A stretch of DNA of 33,999 nt from Hymenobacter setariae (GTDB taxonomy: Bacteria; Bacteroidota; Bacteroidia; Cytophagales; Hymenobacteraceae). The stretch covers positions 230,969 to 264,967 of the forward strand of contig NZ_VMRJ01000007.1 of assembly GCF_007713685.1 (NCBI RefSeq). The letters are read 5' to 3'. Shown one piece after another: positions 1-5,969 of this stretch. How positions within the stretch are numbered: the first letter of the stretch is position 1; every line of letters begins with the position of its first letter. A program made the translations under genes and the position numbers. Below the pieces are notes generated by a model. It was not told the DNA's origin, did not search any database, and saw nothing but the letters and a program-made list of their open reading frames with translations.

Positions 1-2
1 CG

Positions 3-431
3 GTGTTTGCCAAGGTGCGCGTAGATGAGGCCAGCGGCTCCATTCGGGTGGCGCAACTGTGCGCCGTCTACGACGTGGGCCGGCTCATGAACCCACAAAC
101 GGCGCGCTCGCAGTTTATCGGCGGCATGAGCATGGGCCTAGGTGCCACACTCATGGAAGCCACCCACTATGACGCCCGCAACGGCCGCGCCGTGGTGCGC
201 AACCTCGCCGACTACCACGTGCCCAGCATGGCCGATACGCCCGACATCCTGGTAGAGGCACTCAATATTCCGGACCCCCACATCAGTGCCCTAGGTGCCC
301 GCGGCATCGGCGAAATCGGCTGTGTGGGAACACCCGCAGCCATTACCAATGCCGTTTTTCATGCCACTGGCCAGCGCCTGCGCTCGCTGCCTCTCACGCC
401 CGATAAGCTGCTGAAAGCGTTGGCTAGCTAG
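3..431 (+). CDS. Molybdenum hydroxylase (xanthine dehydrogenase/aldehyde oxidase family) large subunit, C-terminal part
   Basis: This is the last ~142 codons of a gene that begins upstream of the window; the GTG at position 3 is only the first in-frame start-like codon, not a real start. The family oxidises aldehydes or N-heterocycles at a molybdopterin-cytosine-dinucleotide centre and passes electrons to FeS and FAD subunits. The visible part has the family's C-terminal signature: GGMSMGLGATLMEAT around residues 40-54, then GARGIGEIG at about 98-106, whose Glu (E104 in this numbering) corresponds to the catalytic base near the Mo centre. The end, with LPLTPDKLLKAL, is typical of complete C-termini, so the gene is truncated only by the window edge. 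The substrate cannot be told from this fragment. Its partner subunits would lie upstream. Confidence 0.88.
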   Translation: MFAKVRVDEASGSIRVAQLCAVYDVGRLMNPQTARSQFIGGMSMGLGATLMEATHYDARNGRAVVRNLADYHVPSMADTPDILVEALNIPDPHISALGARGIGEIGCVGTPAAITNAVFHATGQRLRSLPLTPDKLLKALAS

Positions 432-573
432 CGGCACGCCTGGCAGCTTCACTAGGGGCTAGTAGTATCTCGCGCGTCGCTAAGTGGGGCACTGGCCCTC
501 AATATTTTCCTAGGGCCGCTCTAATCGTAGTGGCTCTTTGAAGGTAGCTTATGGGAGCGAGCGGCTTGATTAT

Positions 574-756
574 TTGCTCGTCGCTCGTGGGACCCCACCC
601 CCGGCCCCTCCCCTCCGGGAGAGGGGAGCCTAATGTAAAAAGTGCCGTTGACATTAAGCAATAAGCAGTCTGTCAAGTGTCCATTAATAATTGACGACAG
701 GCTCCCCTCTCCCGGAGGGGAGGGGCCGGGGGTGGGGTCCCACGAGCGACGAGCAA
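574..756. repeat. Inverted repeat A, copy 1 (57-bp perfect arms)
   Basis: Arms 574-630 and 700-756 are exact reverse complements over 57 bp, separated by 69 bp. The core is CCCCACCCCCGGCCCC followed by TCCCCTCCGGGAGAGGGG, with GCTCGTCGCTC on the outside. Translation of the core gives a spurious SPLPEGRGRGWG-type peptide, so open frames here are artefacts. The same core recurs near 8625 and 30240. The right arm ends 46 bp before the hen1 ATG, so transcripts entering hen1 from upstream would carry a very stable hairpin. The rest of 432-802 shows nothing else except one CCTAGG at 509. Confidence 0.95.
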
Positions 757-802
757 TGCGCTGGCGCTACATTCGGCTTCTCGCTGGCTCATCCCCTGCC
801 TT

Positions 803-946
803 ATGCTGCTCACGATTACGACCACCTACCAGCCGGCCACCGACCTCGGCTACCTGCTGCACAAAAACCCCGCCCGCCTGCAAAGTCTGGAAATCACAGG
901 CGGCCAGGCCCACGTTTTCTACCCCGAAGCCACGGCCGAGCGCTGA
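803..946 (+). pseudogene. hen1: 5' part of hen1, cut off by an in-frame TGA
   Basis: An ATG at 803 opens 47 codons that read as the start of a bacterial Hen1 N-terminal domain (MLLTITTTYQPATDLGYLLH, then HVFYPEATAER), and the frame then meets TGA at 944-946. The same frame continues directly with TAALLLDLDPVGLVRG and the rest of Hen1. From family knowledge, a Cys is expected between AER and TAALLL; TGC to TGA is a single base change. So this is one gene of 496 codons plus stop (803-2293) broken at codon 48, or a sequencing error at base 946. No selenocysteine machinery or SECIS-like hairpin was recognised after it. Confidence 0.8.
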
Positions 947-976
947 ACGGCCGCCCTGCTGCTCGACCTCGACCCC

Positions 977-2293
977 GTGGGCCTGGTGCGCGGGCGCGGC
1001 AATGGCGAAGGCTTTGCCCTAGAGCAGTACGTGAACGACCGGCCCTACGTAGCCTCGTCGTTTTTGAGCGTGGCGCTGAGCAAAGCCTTCGGCACCGCCA
1101 TGAACGGCACTTGCAAAGACCGCCCCGCCCTACCCGCCGAGGCGCTGCCGCTGGCCATCACGGTGGCCGTAGTGCCGGCGCCCGGCCCCGACTGGCCGCG
1201 CCGCCTGTTCGAGCCCCTAGGCTACGAGGTCGAAACCGAGGCGTATCCGCTCGACCCCACCCAGCCCGAGTGGGGCGACAGCCCCTACTACACGCTGCGC
1301 CTGCGCCACGACGGCCTGCGCCTGCAAGACGTGCTCACGCACCTCTACGTGCTGCTGCCGGTGCTCGACAACGACAAGCACTACTACGTAGACCAGCAGG
1401 AGGCCGAAAAGCTGCTGCACCGCGGCGGCGACTGGCTGCCCCGGCACCCCGAGCGCGGCTTCATCACGCGGCGCTACCTGCGCTACCTGGCCGCGATGGT
1501 TAACCCCACGCTGGCCCGGCTGCTCGAAGGCACCGAGGAAGAATTACCCGAGCCAGAGGTAAGTACCGTGGACCCTGCGGGTCCGCAAGTAGAAGGGCAA
1601 GAAAGCAGTGCTGAAGAAACGGCGAGCCTACAAGCAGCGGCAGACGAAGCCACGCGCGGACTCGCAGAGTCCACGGTACAGGAGCCCAAGCTTTCGCTGC
1701 ACGACCAGCGCCTCCAGCAAGTAGCCCACGAAATCTACCAGCTCGCCCCCAAGCGCGTGCTCGACCTAGGGTGCGGCGAGGGCAAGCTCCTGCGCCTGCT
1801 GCTGCGCCAGCCCAAAATCGAGTTCATCCGCGGCATGGATGTATCGCACCAGGCGCTGAGCCGGGCCGCCCAGCGCCTGCACCTCGACGAGCTATCGCCG
1901 CGCCAACGCGCCCGCATCGAGCTGATTCAGGGGTCGCTGCTGTACCGCGACGAACGCCTGGCTGGCTTCGACGCGGCGGCGCTGGTGGAAGTAATCGAGC
2001 ACCTCGACGAAAACCGCCTCGCCGCCCTCGAAGCCGTGGTATTCGGGCAGGCGCGCCCGGCGCACGTCTTCGTCACCACGCCCAATGCCGACTACAATCA
2101 ACTCTTCGAGAAGCTCAACGCCGGCGAGTTTCGCCACGACGACCACCGCTTCGAGTGGACTCGCGCCGAGTTTGCGGCCTGGGCCACCGGCGTGGCCGAG
2201 CGCCACGGGTATCAGGTCCGGGTGGTGCCCATGGGTGAGGAAGTGGAGGGCGTAGGCGCTCCCTCGCAGATGGCGGTGTTTGGGCTAGCCTAG
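977..2293 (+). CDS. hen1: Hen1, RNA 3'-terminal ribose 2'-O-methyltransferase (main open part)
   Basis: Bacterial Hen1 methylates the 2'-OH at the 3' end of cleaved RNA before Pnkp seals it. The frame has two parts. Residues 1-~175 match the Hen1 N-terminal half (VNDRPYVASSFLSVALSKAFGTA, RPALPAEALPL), which in this family cooperates with Pnkp. Residues ~235-438 are the SAM-dependent methyltransferase: LDLGCGEGKLL is SAM motif I, EVIEHLDENRL carries the Glu/His metal ligands, and VTTPNADYN and HRFEWTRAEF are Hen1-specific. The linker (~180-233) is acidic, low in complexity and contains a palindromic repeat. Translation from the true ATG at 803 is blocked by a TGA at 944; the GTG at 977 is the next usable start and would omit about 58 residues. 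Pnkp, its expected partner, lies 3.7 kb downstream. Confidence 0.85.
   Translation: MGLVRGRGNGEGFALEQYVNDRPYVASSFLSVALSKAFGTAMNGTCKDRPALPAEALPLAITVAVVPAPGPDWPRRLFEPLGYEVETEAYPLDPTQPEWGDSPYYTLRLRHDGLRLQDVLTHLYVLLPVLDNDKHYYVDQQEAEKLLHRGGDWLPRHPERGFITRRYLRYLAAMVNPTLARLLEGTEEELPEPEVSTVDPAGPQVEGQESSAEETASLQAAADEATRGLAESTVQEPKLSLHDQRLQQVAHEIYQLAPKRVLDLGCGEGKLLRLLLRQPKIEFIRGMDVSHQALSRAAQRLHLDELSPRQRARIELIQGSLLYRDERLAGFDAAALVEVIEHLDENRLAALEAVVFGQARPAHVFVTTPNADYNQLFEKLNAGEFRHDDHRFEWTRAEFAAWATGVAERHGYQVRVVPMGEEVEGVGAPSQMAVFGLA
1564..1678. repeat. Palindromic element inside the hen1 interdomain linker
   Basis: Arms 1564-1586 and 1656-1678 (23 bp each) are reverse complements with two mismatches. Each arm is itself nearly palindromic (GGACCCTGCGGGTCC on the left, GGACTCTGCGAGTCC on the complement of the right). 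The element lies in frame in the acidic linker between the N-terminal domain and the methyltransferase domain, and adds no stop codon. Confidence 0.85.
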
Positions 2294-2335
2294 CCCGGCT
2301 CTTGCTGCGTAAGTAGAGAGTACGCAAAAAGTGGT

Positions 2336-2458
2336 TGTCCTTGCGAGCGCCGCGCCGCAATCGTGTCGAGACGAGCTAGTTGGGTGCGATTGCTGTGCGG
2401 CACTCGCTAGGACAGCTAGGTTTGCAGAAGTCCCCATTGCAAGGGGCCACCTAGCTGT
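2336..2458. repeat. Two tandem hairpins (repeat B) after hen1
   Basis: The first hairpin pairs 2336-2363 with 2387-2414 (24 of 28 bases; arm TGTCCTTGCGAGCGCC...GCAATCG). The second pairs ACAGCTAGGT (2412-2421) with ACCTAGCTGT (2449-2458), with an inner CCCC/GGGG stem at 2432-2446. The arm sequence resembles the GTC-TTGCGAG-GCAATCG palindromes dispersed in many Bacteroidota genomes. The element fills the gap before the histidine kinase and may end the hen1 transcript. The remainder of 2294-2668 shows nothing else except one CCTAGG at 2540. Confidence 0.8.
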
Positions 2459-2668
2459 TGCAGCTGTTGGTAGCCGGGCAACCGCTTTTGTAGCAACGCC
2501 ATTGCTTCTCACCTTCAGAAGCAGGGCCCAAGGTATCTTCCTAGGTTACGGAGGTATAGTATAGTGGCGCGAGCCGCTAAGCGCGCCATAGGCCAGGCCA
2601 GCCTCTTTGACATGAGCATTACTGCTTTTAGCAGAAAAATGACCAACTTCGTGAGCCCTTTTTCTGCT

Positions 2669-4327
2669 ATGAACCCGACCTCTTCTATCCCCTTGCCGGT
2701 AACCCTAGCCGAAGCTCACGCGCGCATCCTTGAACTGGAGCAGCAGCTGGCCCGGCAACAGACGGTGGCGGCAGCCGAAGCCGAGCAGCGGCTCTTCTAC
2801 CACAGTATACTCTCTGAGCTACCCGTCGATGTCGCCGTATTCGACATGGCGCACCACTACCGCTTTATAAACCCGCATGCCATTCGCAGCCCCGAAATCC
2901 GGAGCTGGATTATTGGCAAGAACGACTTTGAGTACTGCGCCTACCGCGGCTTCGACCCCGAGCGGGCCGTGGTGCGGCGCACTCACTTCGAGCAGGCCGT
3001 GGCCGAGCGATGCCAGGTGGCCTGGGAAGAGGAGCTGCCCCAGCCCGACGGCAGCAAGCGCTATTACCTGCGCCACTTCATGCCCGTGCACGAGGCCAGC
3101 GGCCAGCTCAAGTTCGTGCTTGGCTACGGCCTGGAGATTACCGACCGGGTGCTGGCCGAGCAGCAGATGAAAGAGGCCCGCGAGGTGGCCGAAATGGCGG
3201 CCTCGGCTCGCACCACCTTCCTGGCCACGATGAGCCACGAAATCCGTACGCCCTTAAATGGGGTATTGGGCATGGCGGCGCTGCTGACCAAAACGCCCCT
3301 TACACCCGAGCAGCGCCAGCAGGTGGGCATCATCCATTCGTCGGGGCAGCACCTGCTGAGCGTTATCAACGACGTGCTCGACGTGGCCAAAATCACCTCG
3401 GGCAAGCTGGAGTTGGAACGCATTTCGTTTGACTTGGTCGAGTCGGTGACGCGGGCCGTAGCGCCCCTGGCCGAGCAGGCCCGGCAGCGCGCGCTGGCTT
3501 TTGAGACCGAGTGGCTGGATGTGGGCCACGCCTGGGTGCTGGGCGACCCCTTTCGCCTCAATCAGATTCTACTTAATCTACTTTCCAACGCCCTCAAGTT
3601 CACGCACGCCGGCGGCGTGACGCTCCACATCAGCCGGCTGGCCCAGGCGGCGGGTTCCTTCACGGTCGAATTCCGGGTGAGCGACACTGGCATCGGCATT
3701 CCGGCCGATAAGCTGGAACACATTTTTGAGAGCTTCAGCCAGGCTTCGGCCGGCACCACCCGGCAGTTTGGCGGCACCGGGCTGGGCCTCCACATCAGCC
3801 GGGCCCTAGTGGCGCAGCTCGGCGGGCAGCTCACGGTCGAGTCCGAGCTTGGCCAGGGCAGCACGTTTAGCTTCGTACTGGCGCTGCCTGAGGCCGAGCC
3901 CCCCGTGCGCGAAGTGCCCCCGCAAACCCAGGAAGGCAGCCTCGCTGGTCTGCGCATCTTGCTAGTCGAAGACAACGATATCAACCGGATTATTGCGAGC
4001 TGCCTAGTGCAGGACTGGGGCGCCGAGGTCGATGAAGCCCCCGACGGCAAAGCGGCCATCGCGCTCTTCGAGCAACACCGCTACGACATCGTGCTGATGG
4101 ATATTCAGCTGCCGGACATGACCGGGGTAGACATCACGCATTACATGCGCCGGCACGCCGACCCCCAGCGGGCCCAAACGGCCATTTTGGCCCTTACCGC
4201 CAGCGCCTACCAGTCGGATATGCAGGCCTACCTAGCCGCCGGCATGAATGACTGCATATCAAAGCCCTTCGACGAAACCGTGCTCTGGAGCAAGATGATG
4301 GCGCTGCGCCCCAGTGGCAGCAGCTAA
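2669..4327 (+). CDS. Soluble PAS-containing hybrid histidine kinase
   Basis: This 552-residue signalling kinase has no membrane segment or signal peptide, so it should be cytoplasmic. Order: coiled coil ~10-40; PAS fold ~47-165 (LFYHSILSELPVDVAVFDMA to VLGYGLEITDR); HisKA with the phospho-acceptor His190 in SHEIRTPLN; HATPase with N box NQILLNLLSNALKFT near 297, DTGIGIP near 339 and GGTGLGL near 368; then a receiver domain with ILLVEDND near its start and phospho-acceptor Asp478 in VLMDIQLPD. There is no output domain, so a phosphotransfer partner must be elsewhere. I chose ATG 2669; in-frame starts at 2639, 2612 and GTG 2564 (preceded by GGAGG) are possible. It lies between hen1 and a second copy of the hen1 tail and contains no CCTAGG, unlike most neighbours, which suggests later insertion. 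The PAS ligand is unknown. Confidence 0.93.
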   Translation: MNPTSSIPLPVTLAEAHARILELEQQLARQQTVAAAEAEQRLFYHSILSELPVDVAVFDMAHHYRFINPHAIRSPEIRSWIIGKNDFEYCAYRGFDPERAVVRRTHFEQAVAERCQVAWEEELPQPDGSKRYYLRHFMPVHEASGQLKFVLGYGLEITDRVLAEQQMKEAREVAEMAASARTTFLATMSHEIRTPLNGVLGMAALLTKTPLTPEQRQQVGIIHSSGQHLLSVINDVLDVAKITSGKLELERISFDLVESVTRAVAPLAEQARQRALAFETEWLDVGHAWVLGDPFRLNQILLNLLSNALKFTHAGGVTLHISRLAQAAGSFTVEFRVSDTGIGIPADKLEHIFESFSQASAGTTRQFGGTGLGLHISRALVAQLGGQLTVESELGQGSTFSFVLALPEAEPPVREVPPQTQEGSLAGLRILLVEDNDINRIIASCLVQDWGAEVDEAPDGKAAIALFEQHRYDIVLMDIQLPDMTGVDITHYMRRHADPQRAQTAILALTASAYQSDMQAYLAAGMNDCISKPFDETVLWSKMMALRPSGSS

Positions 4328-4333
4328 CCAACC

Positions 4334-4591
4334 GAGCGCCGCTCCCCCATCCTCGTCACCACGCCCAATGCCGACTACAACCAGCTCTTCGAGAAGCTCA
4401 ACGCTGGCGACTTTCGCCACGACGACCACCGCTTCGAATGGTCCCGCGCCGAGTTTGCGGCCTGGGCCACCGCCGTGGCCGAGTGCCATGGGTATCAGGT
4501 CCGGGTGGTACCGATGAGCGAAGAAGTGGAGGGCTTTGGCGCGCCGTCGCAGATGGCGGTATTTAGTATGAGTTTAAGGAATAATGCTTAA
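4334..4591 (+). pseudogene. Second, diverged copy of the hen1 3' end
   Basis: Starting within a few codons of the kinase stop and in the same reading frame, the sequence encodes VTTPNADYNQLFEKLNAG followed by FRHDDHRFEWSRAEF and runs to a TAA at 4589-4591. Over 73 aligned residues it matches the end of hen1 (2066-2290) at 64 positions, with synonymous changes too. It has no start, SAM-binding motif or EVIEH metal site, so it cannot be a working methyltransferase. Homology begins near 4334-4352. The divergence (about 12% of residues) argues against a very recent tandem duplication; it looks like the tail of a second hen1 allele left by recombination or by insertion of the kinase. Confidence 0.88.
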
Positions 4592-5244
4592 CGGTATTTA
4601 TCCGCCAATTCCTTCTCGCCAGCTTTATCGGCAAATTCAACTAATGTTGCCGCTATATCCTTCCTATTCTCATCTATATCATAAGCCATTTTTAAGACAG
4701 TCAATGAAAATTCTTGATAATTCGCGCCTTTTTTTGCTTCTCCCCGCTTACTATATTCCGCACTGTATTCAAAGGCTAGCTTCCCAATATCATATAAGTC
4801 ATCAGCAGTTATGCTACGAATCTCCTCCGACTTATCTAATTTGAAAGCCTTTGTTAAATCTTTATATCCCGCCTCTATTTGCCCCAAATTAATTCTACTG
4901 AGACCGAGTTCCCGCGAGTTTCCAGCACTTTTATCATCAATTACATTTGATTTCTCAAACCAGTTGATGGCTTCCTTAAAATCACCTAACAGATAATAGC
5001 TATGCCCAAGCGCACCTCTAGCGCCGAAGTGAGTTGAGTCAATAATAAGCGTTTCTTTAAACTTATCAATTGCTTGCCTATTGAGCGCAATTGCTTTGTC
5101 ATGCTGCCCATTTTGGTCCTTTTTCACAGCATCAAGAGACAAGATGACTCCCTCATTAAAAACCTCGAATGCTCTATCTTCCTTTCCTTGAACACAGCCA
5201 AATAAATTGGAGAGTGCAACGAAAACAATCAAATACTTAACCAT
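4588..5244 (-). CDS. TPR-repeat lipoprotein of unknown function
   Basis: A 218-residue protein starting with a lipoprotein signal peptide; Cys17 in SNLFGC would be the lipidated residue. The mature part is built from TPR-like helical repeats: residues ~45-80 (GQHDKAIALNRQAIDKFKETL), ~85-115 (ARGALGHSYYLLGDFKEAINWFEKS) and ~120-150 (LGLSRINLGQIEAGYKDLTKAF), with a more divergent helical C-terminus. TPRs scaffold protein contacts; no partner can be named. The gene is strikingly AT-rich and rich in Lys, Asn and Ile codons compared with all neighbours, so it was probably acquired by transfer. Its stop codon overlaps the end of the hen1 tail fragment by 4 bp in convergent orientation. It follows higA on the same strand with a 44-bp gap. 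Confidence 0.8.
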   Translation of the reverse strand: MVKYLIVFVALSNLFGCVQGKEDRAFEVFNEGVILSLDAVKKDQNGQHDKAIALNRQAIDKFKETLIIDSTHFGARGALGHSYYLLGDFKEAINWFEKSNVIDDKSAGNSRELGLSRINLGQIEAGYKDLTKAFKLDKSEEIRSITADDLYDIGKLAFEYSAEYSKRGEAKKGANYQEFSLTVLKMAYDIDENRKDIAATLVEFADKAGEKELADKYR

Positions 5245-5288
5245 ATTTTATCTTAAGATAGATACTCTATGAGTATGATAATTTAATT

Positions 5289-5591
5289 CTACTCCACGCT
5301 CAACTTCAAATGCCCGCCCAAACCCTCCCGAATAATCCGCATCAACGTTGAAAGCCGAATATCAGACGCGTCGTTTTCAATGCGCGAGATATAGGTTTTC
5401 GTCGTACCGCATTTCTCGGCTAGCTGCGCTTGGGTTAGCCCCTTTTCCTTGCGAAGTTCTTGCAGCATAGCCCCAAGCTTAAAGGCTTCAAAGCCTTCTT
5501 CAAATTCTTCGCGGGCGGGTGTACCTACTTTGCCGTACTGTTCATCGAGATGGTCGGCAAAGGAAGTAAGATGGTTATCTGGCTTTTTCAT
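5289..5591 (-). CDS. HigA-like antitoxin (XRE-type helix-turn-helix)
   Basis: A 100-residue DNA-binding antitoxin. Residues ~38-95 form a Cro/CI-type helix-turn-helix: LGAMLQELRKEKGLTQAQLA, then CGTTKTYISRIENDASDIRLSTLMRI. Residues 1-37 are an acidic N-terminal extension (GTPAREEFEEGFEAF), likely to bind the toxin. The start is ATG 5591; an adjacent TTG at 5594 would add one residue. It overlaps the end of the upstream toxin gene by 17 bp, so the two are translationally coupled in toxin-first order, as in HigBA. Family members repress their own promoter; a perfect inverted repeat at 5934-5951 is the likely operator. Confidence 0.88.
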   Translation of the reverse strand: MKKPDNHLTSFADHLDEQYGKVGTPAREEFEEGFEAFKLGAMLQELRKEKGLTQAQLAEKCGTTKTYISRIENDASDIRLSTLMRIIREGLGGHLKLSVE

Positions 5592-5925
5592 CAAAATATT
5601 GCTGCTTAATTTTTTCGGCTAATTCTAACTCGTTCTTCGGTGTCTTCTGCGTCTTTTTCTGAAAGCCGTTGACTAGGATGATGAGTTGACCTTTGTCAAA
5701 GAAGCTGAAGACGCGGTAGATGTCAGAGCCAACTTCAACGCGGATTTCATAAAGGTTTGAGCTACCAGTAAGATGCTTGAAATATTTTTCGGGCACCCGG
5801 TCTACGGTGGCCAGCAGCTTAAGCGTCCAGTTGAATTTCTTTTGCACCTCTGGTTTCAGCGTGGCGAAGAAATCCAGGTAGTAGCGACGGTAATAGAATA
5901 CGTTGCGAATAAATTCGTCGGCCAT
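5575..5925 (-). CDS. RelE/HigB-superfamily toxin
   Basis: A 116-residue member of the RelE/ParE toxin fold, in its HigB-like, Gp49-related branch: NVFYYRRYYLDFFATLKPEV, then KFNWTLKLLATVDRVPEKYFKHL, LYEIRVEVGSDIYRVFSFFD, and IILVNGFQKKTQKTPKNELE. The core LYEIRV...YRVFSFF...GFQKKTQKTP is diagnostic. Proteins of this branch typically cut mRNA on the ribosome, though some RelE/ParE members poison gyrase instead; the target here is not shown. It is the first gene of a toxin-antitoxin operon and is divergent from pnkp, with only 44 bp between the two start codons. An RNA-cleaving toxin beside an RNA-repair enzyme is an unusual neighbourhood. Confidence 0.88.
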   Translation of the reverse strand: MADEFIRNVFYYRRYYLDFFATLKPEVQKKFNWTLKLLATVDRVPEKYFKHLTGSSNLYEIRVEVGSDIYRVFSFFDKGQLIILVNGFQKKTQKTPKNELELAEKIKQQYFDEKAR

Positions 5926-5933
5926 GCGCCAAA

Positions 5934-5951
5934 GTTAGCTAATCAGCTAAC
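5934..5951. promoter_or_regulatory. Candidate antitoxin operator between toxin and pnkp
   Basis: A perfect inverted repeat GTTAGCT-AATC-AGCTAAC lies 8 bp upstream of the toxin ATG and 18 bp upstream of the pnkp ATG. Seven-base half sites with a short spacer suit a dimeric XRE-type antitoxin. Because the divergent spacer is only 44 bp, a bound repressor would probably touch expression of both transcription units. Binding itself is an inference. Confidence 0.55.
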
Positions 5952-5969
5952 ATTTCCTATCCTCAGATA

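Noticed and set aside
944..946. Selenocysteine codon in Hen1 (TGA at an expected Cys position)
   Set aside because: Hen1 is not a known selenoprotein, the Cys is not a catalytic residue that I know of, and no SECIS-like hairpin was recognised just downstream. A nonsense mutation or sequence error is simpler.
642..1503. Long open frames in two other phases over repeat A copy 1 and the start of hen1
   Set aside because: They are Pro/Arg-rich shadows generated by the GC-rich repeat and by the anti-phase of hen1; the frame starting at 803 has clear protein homology.
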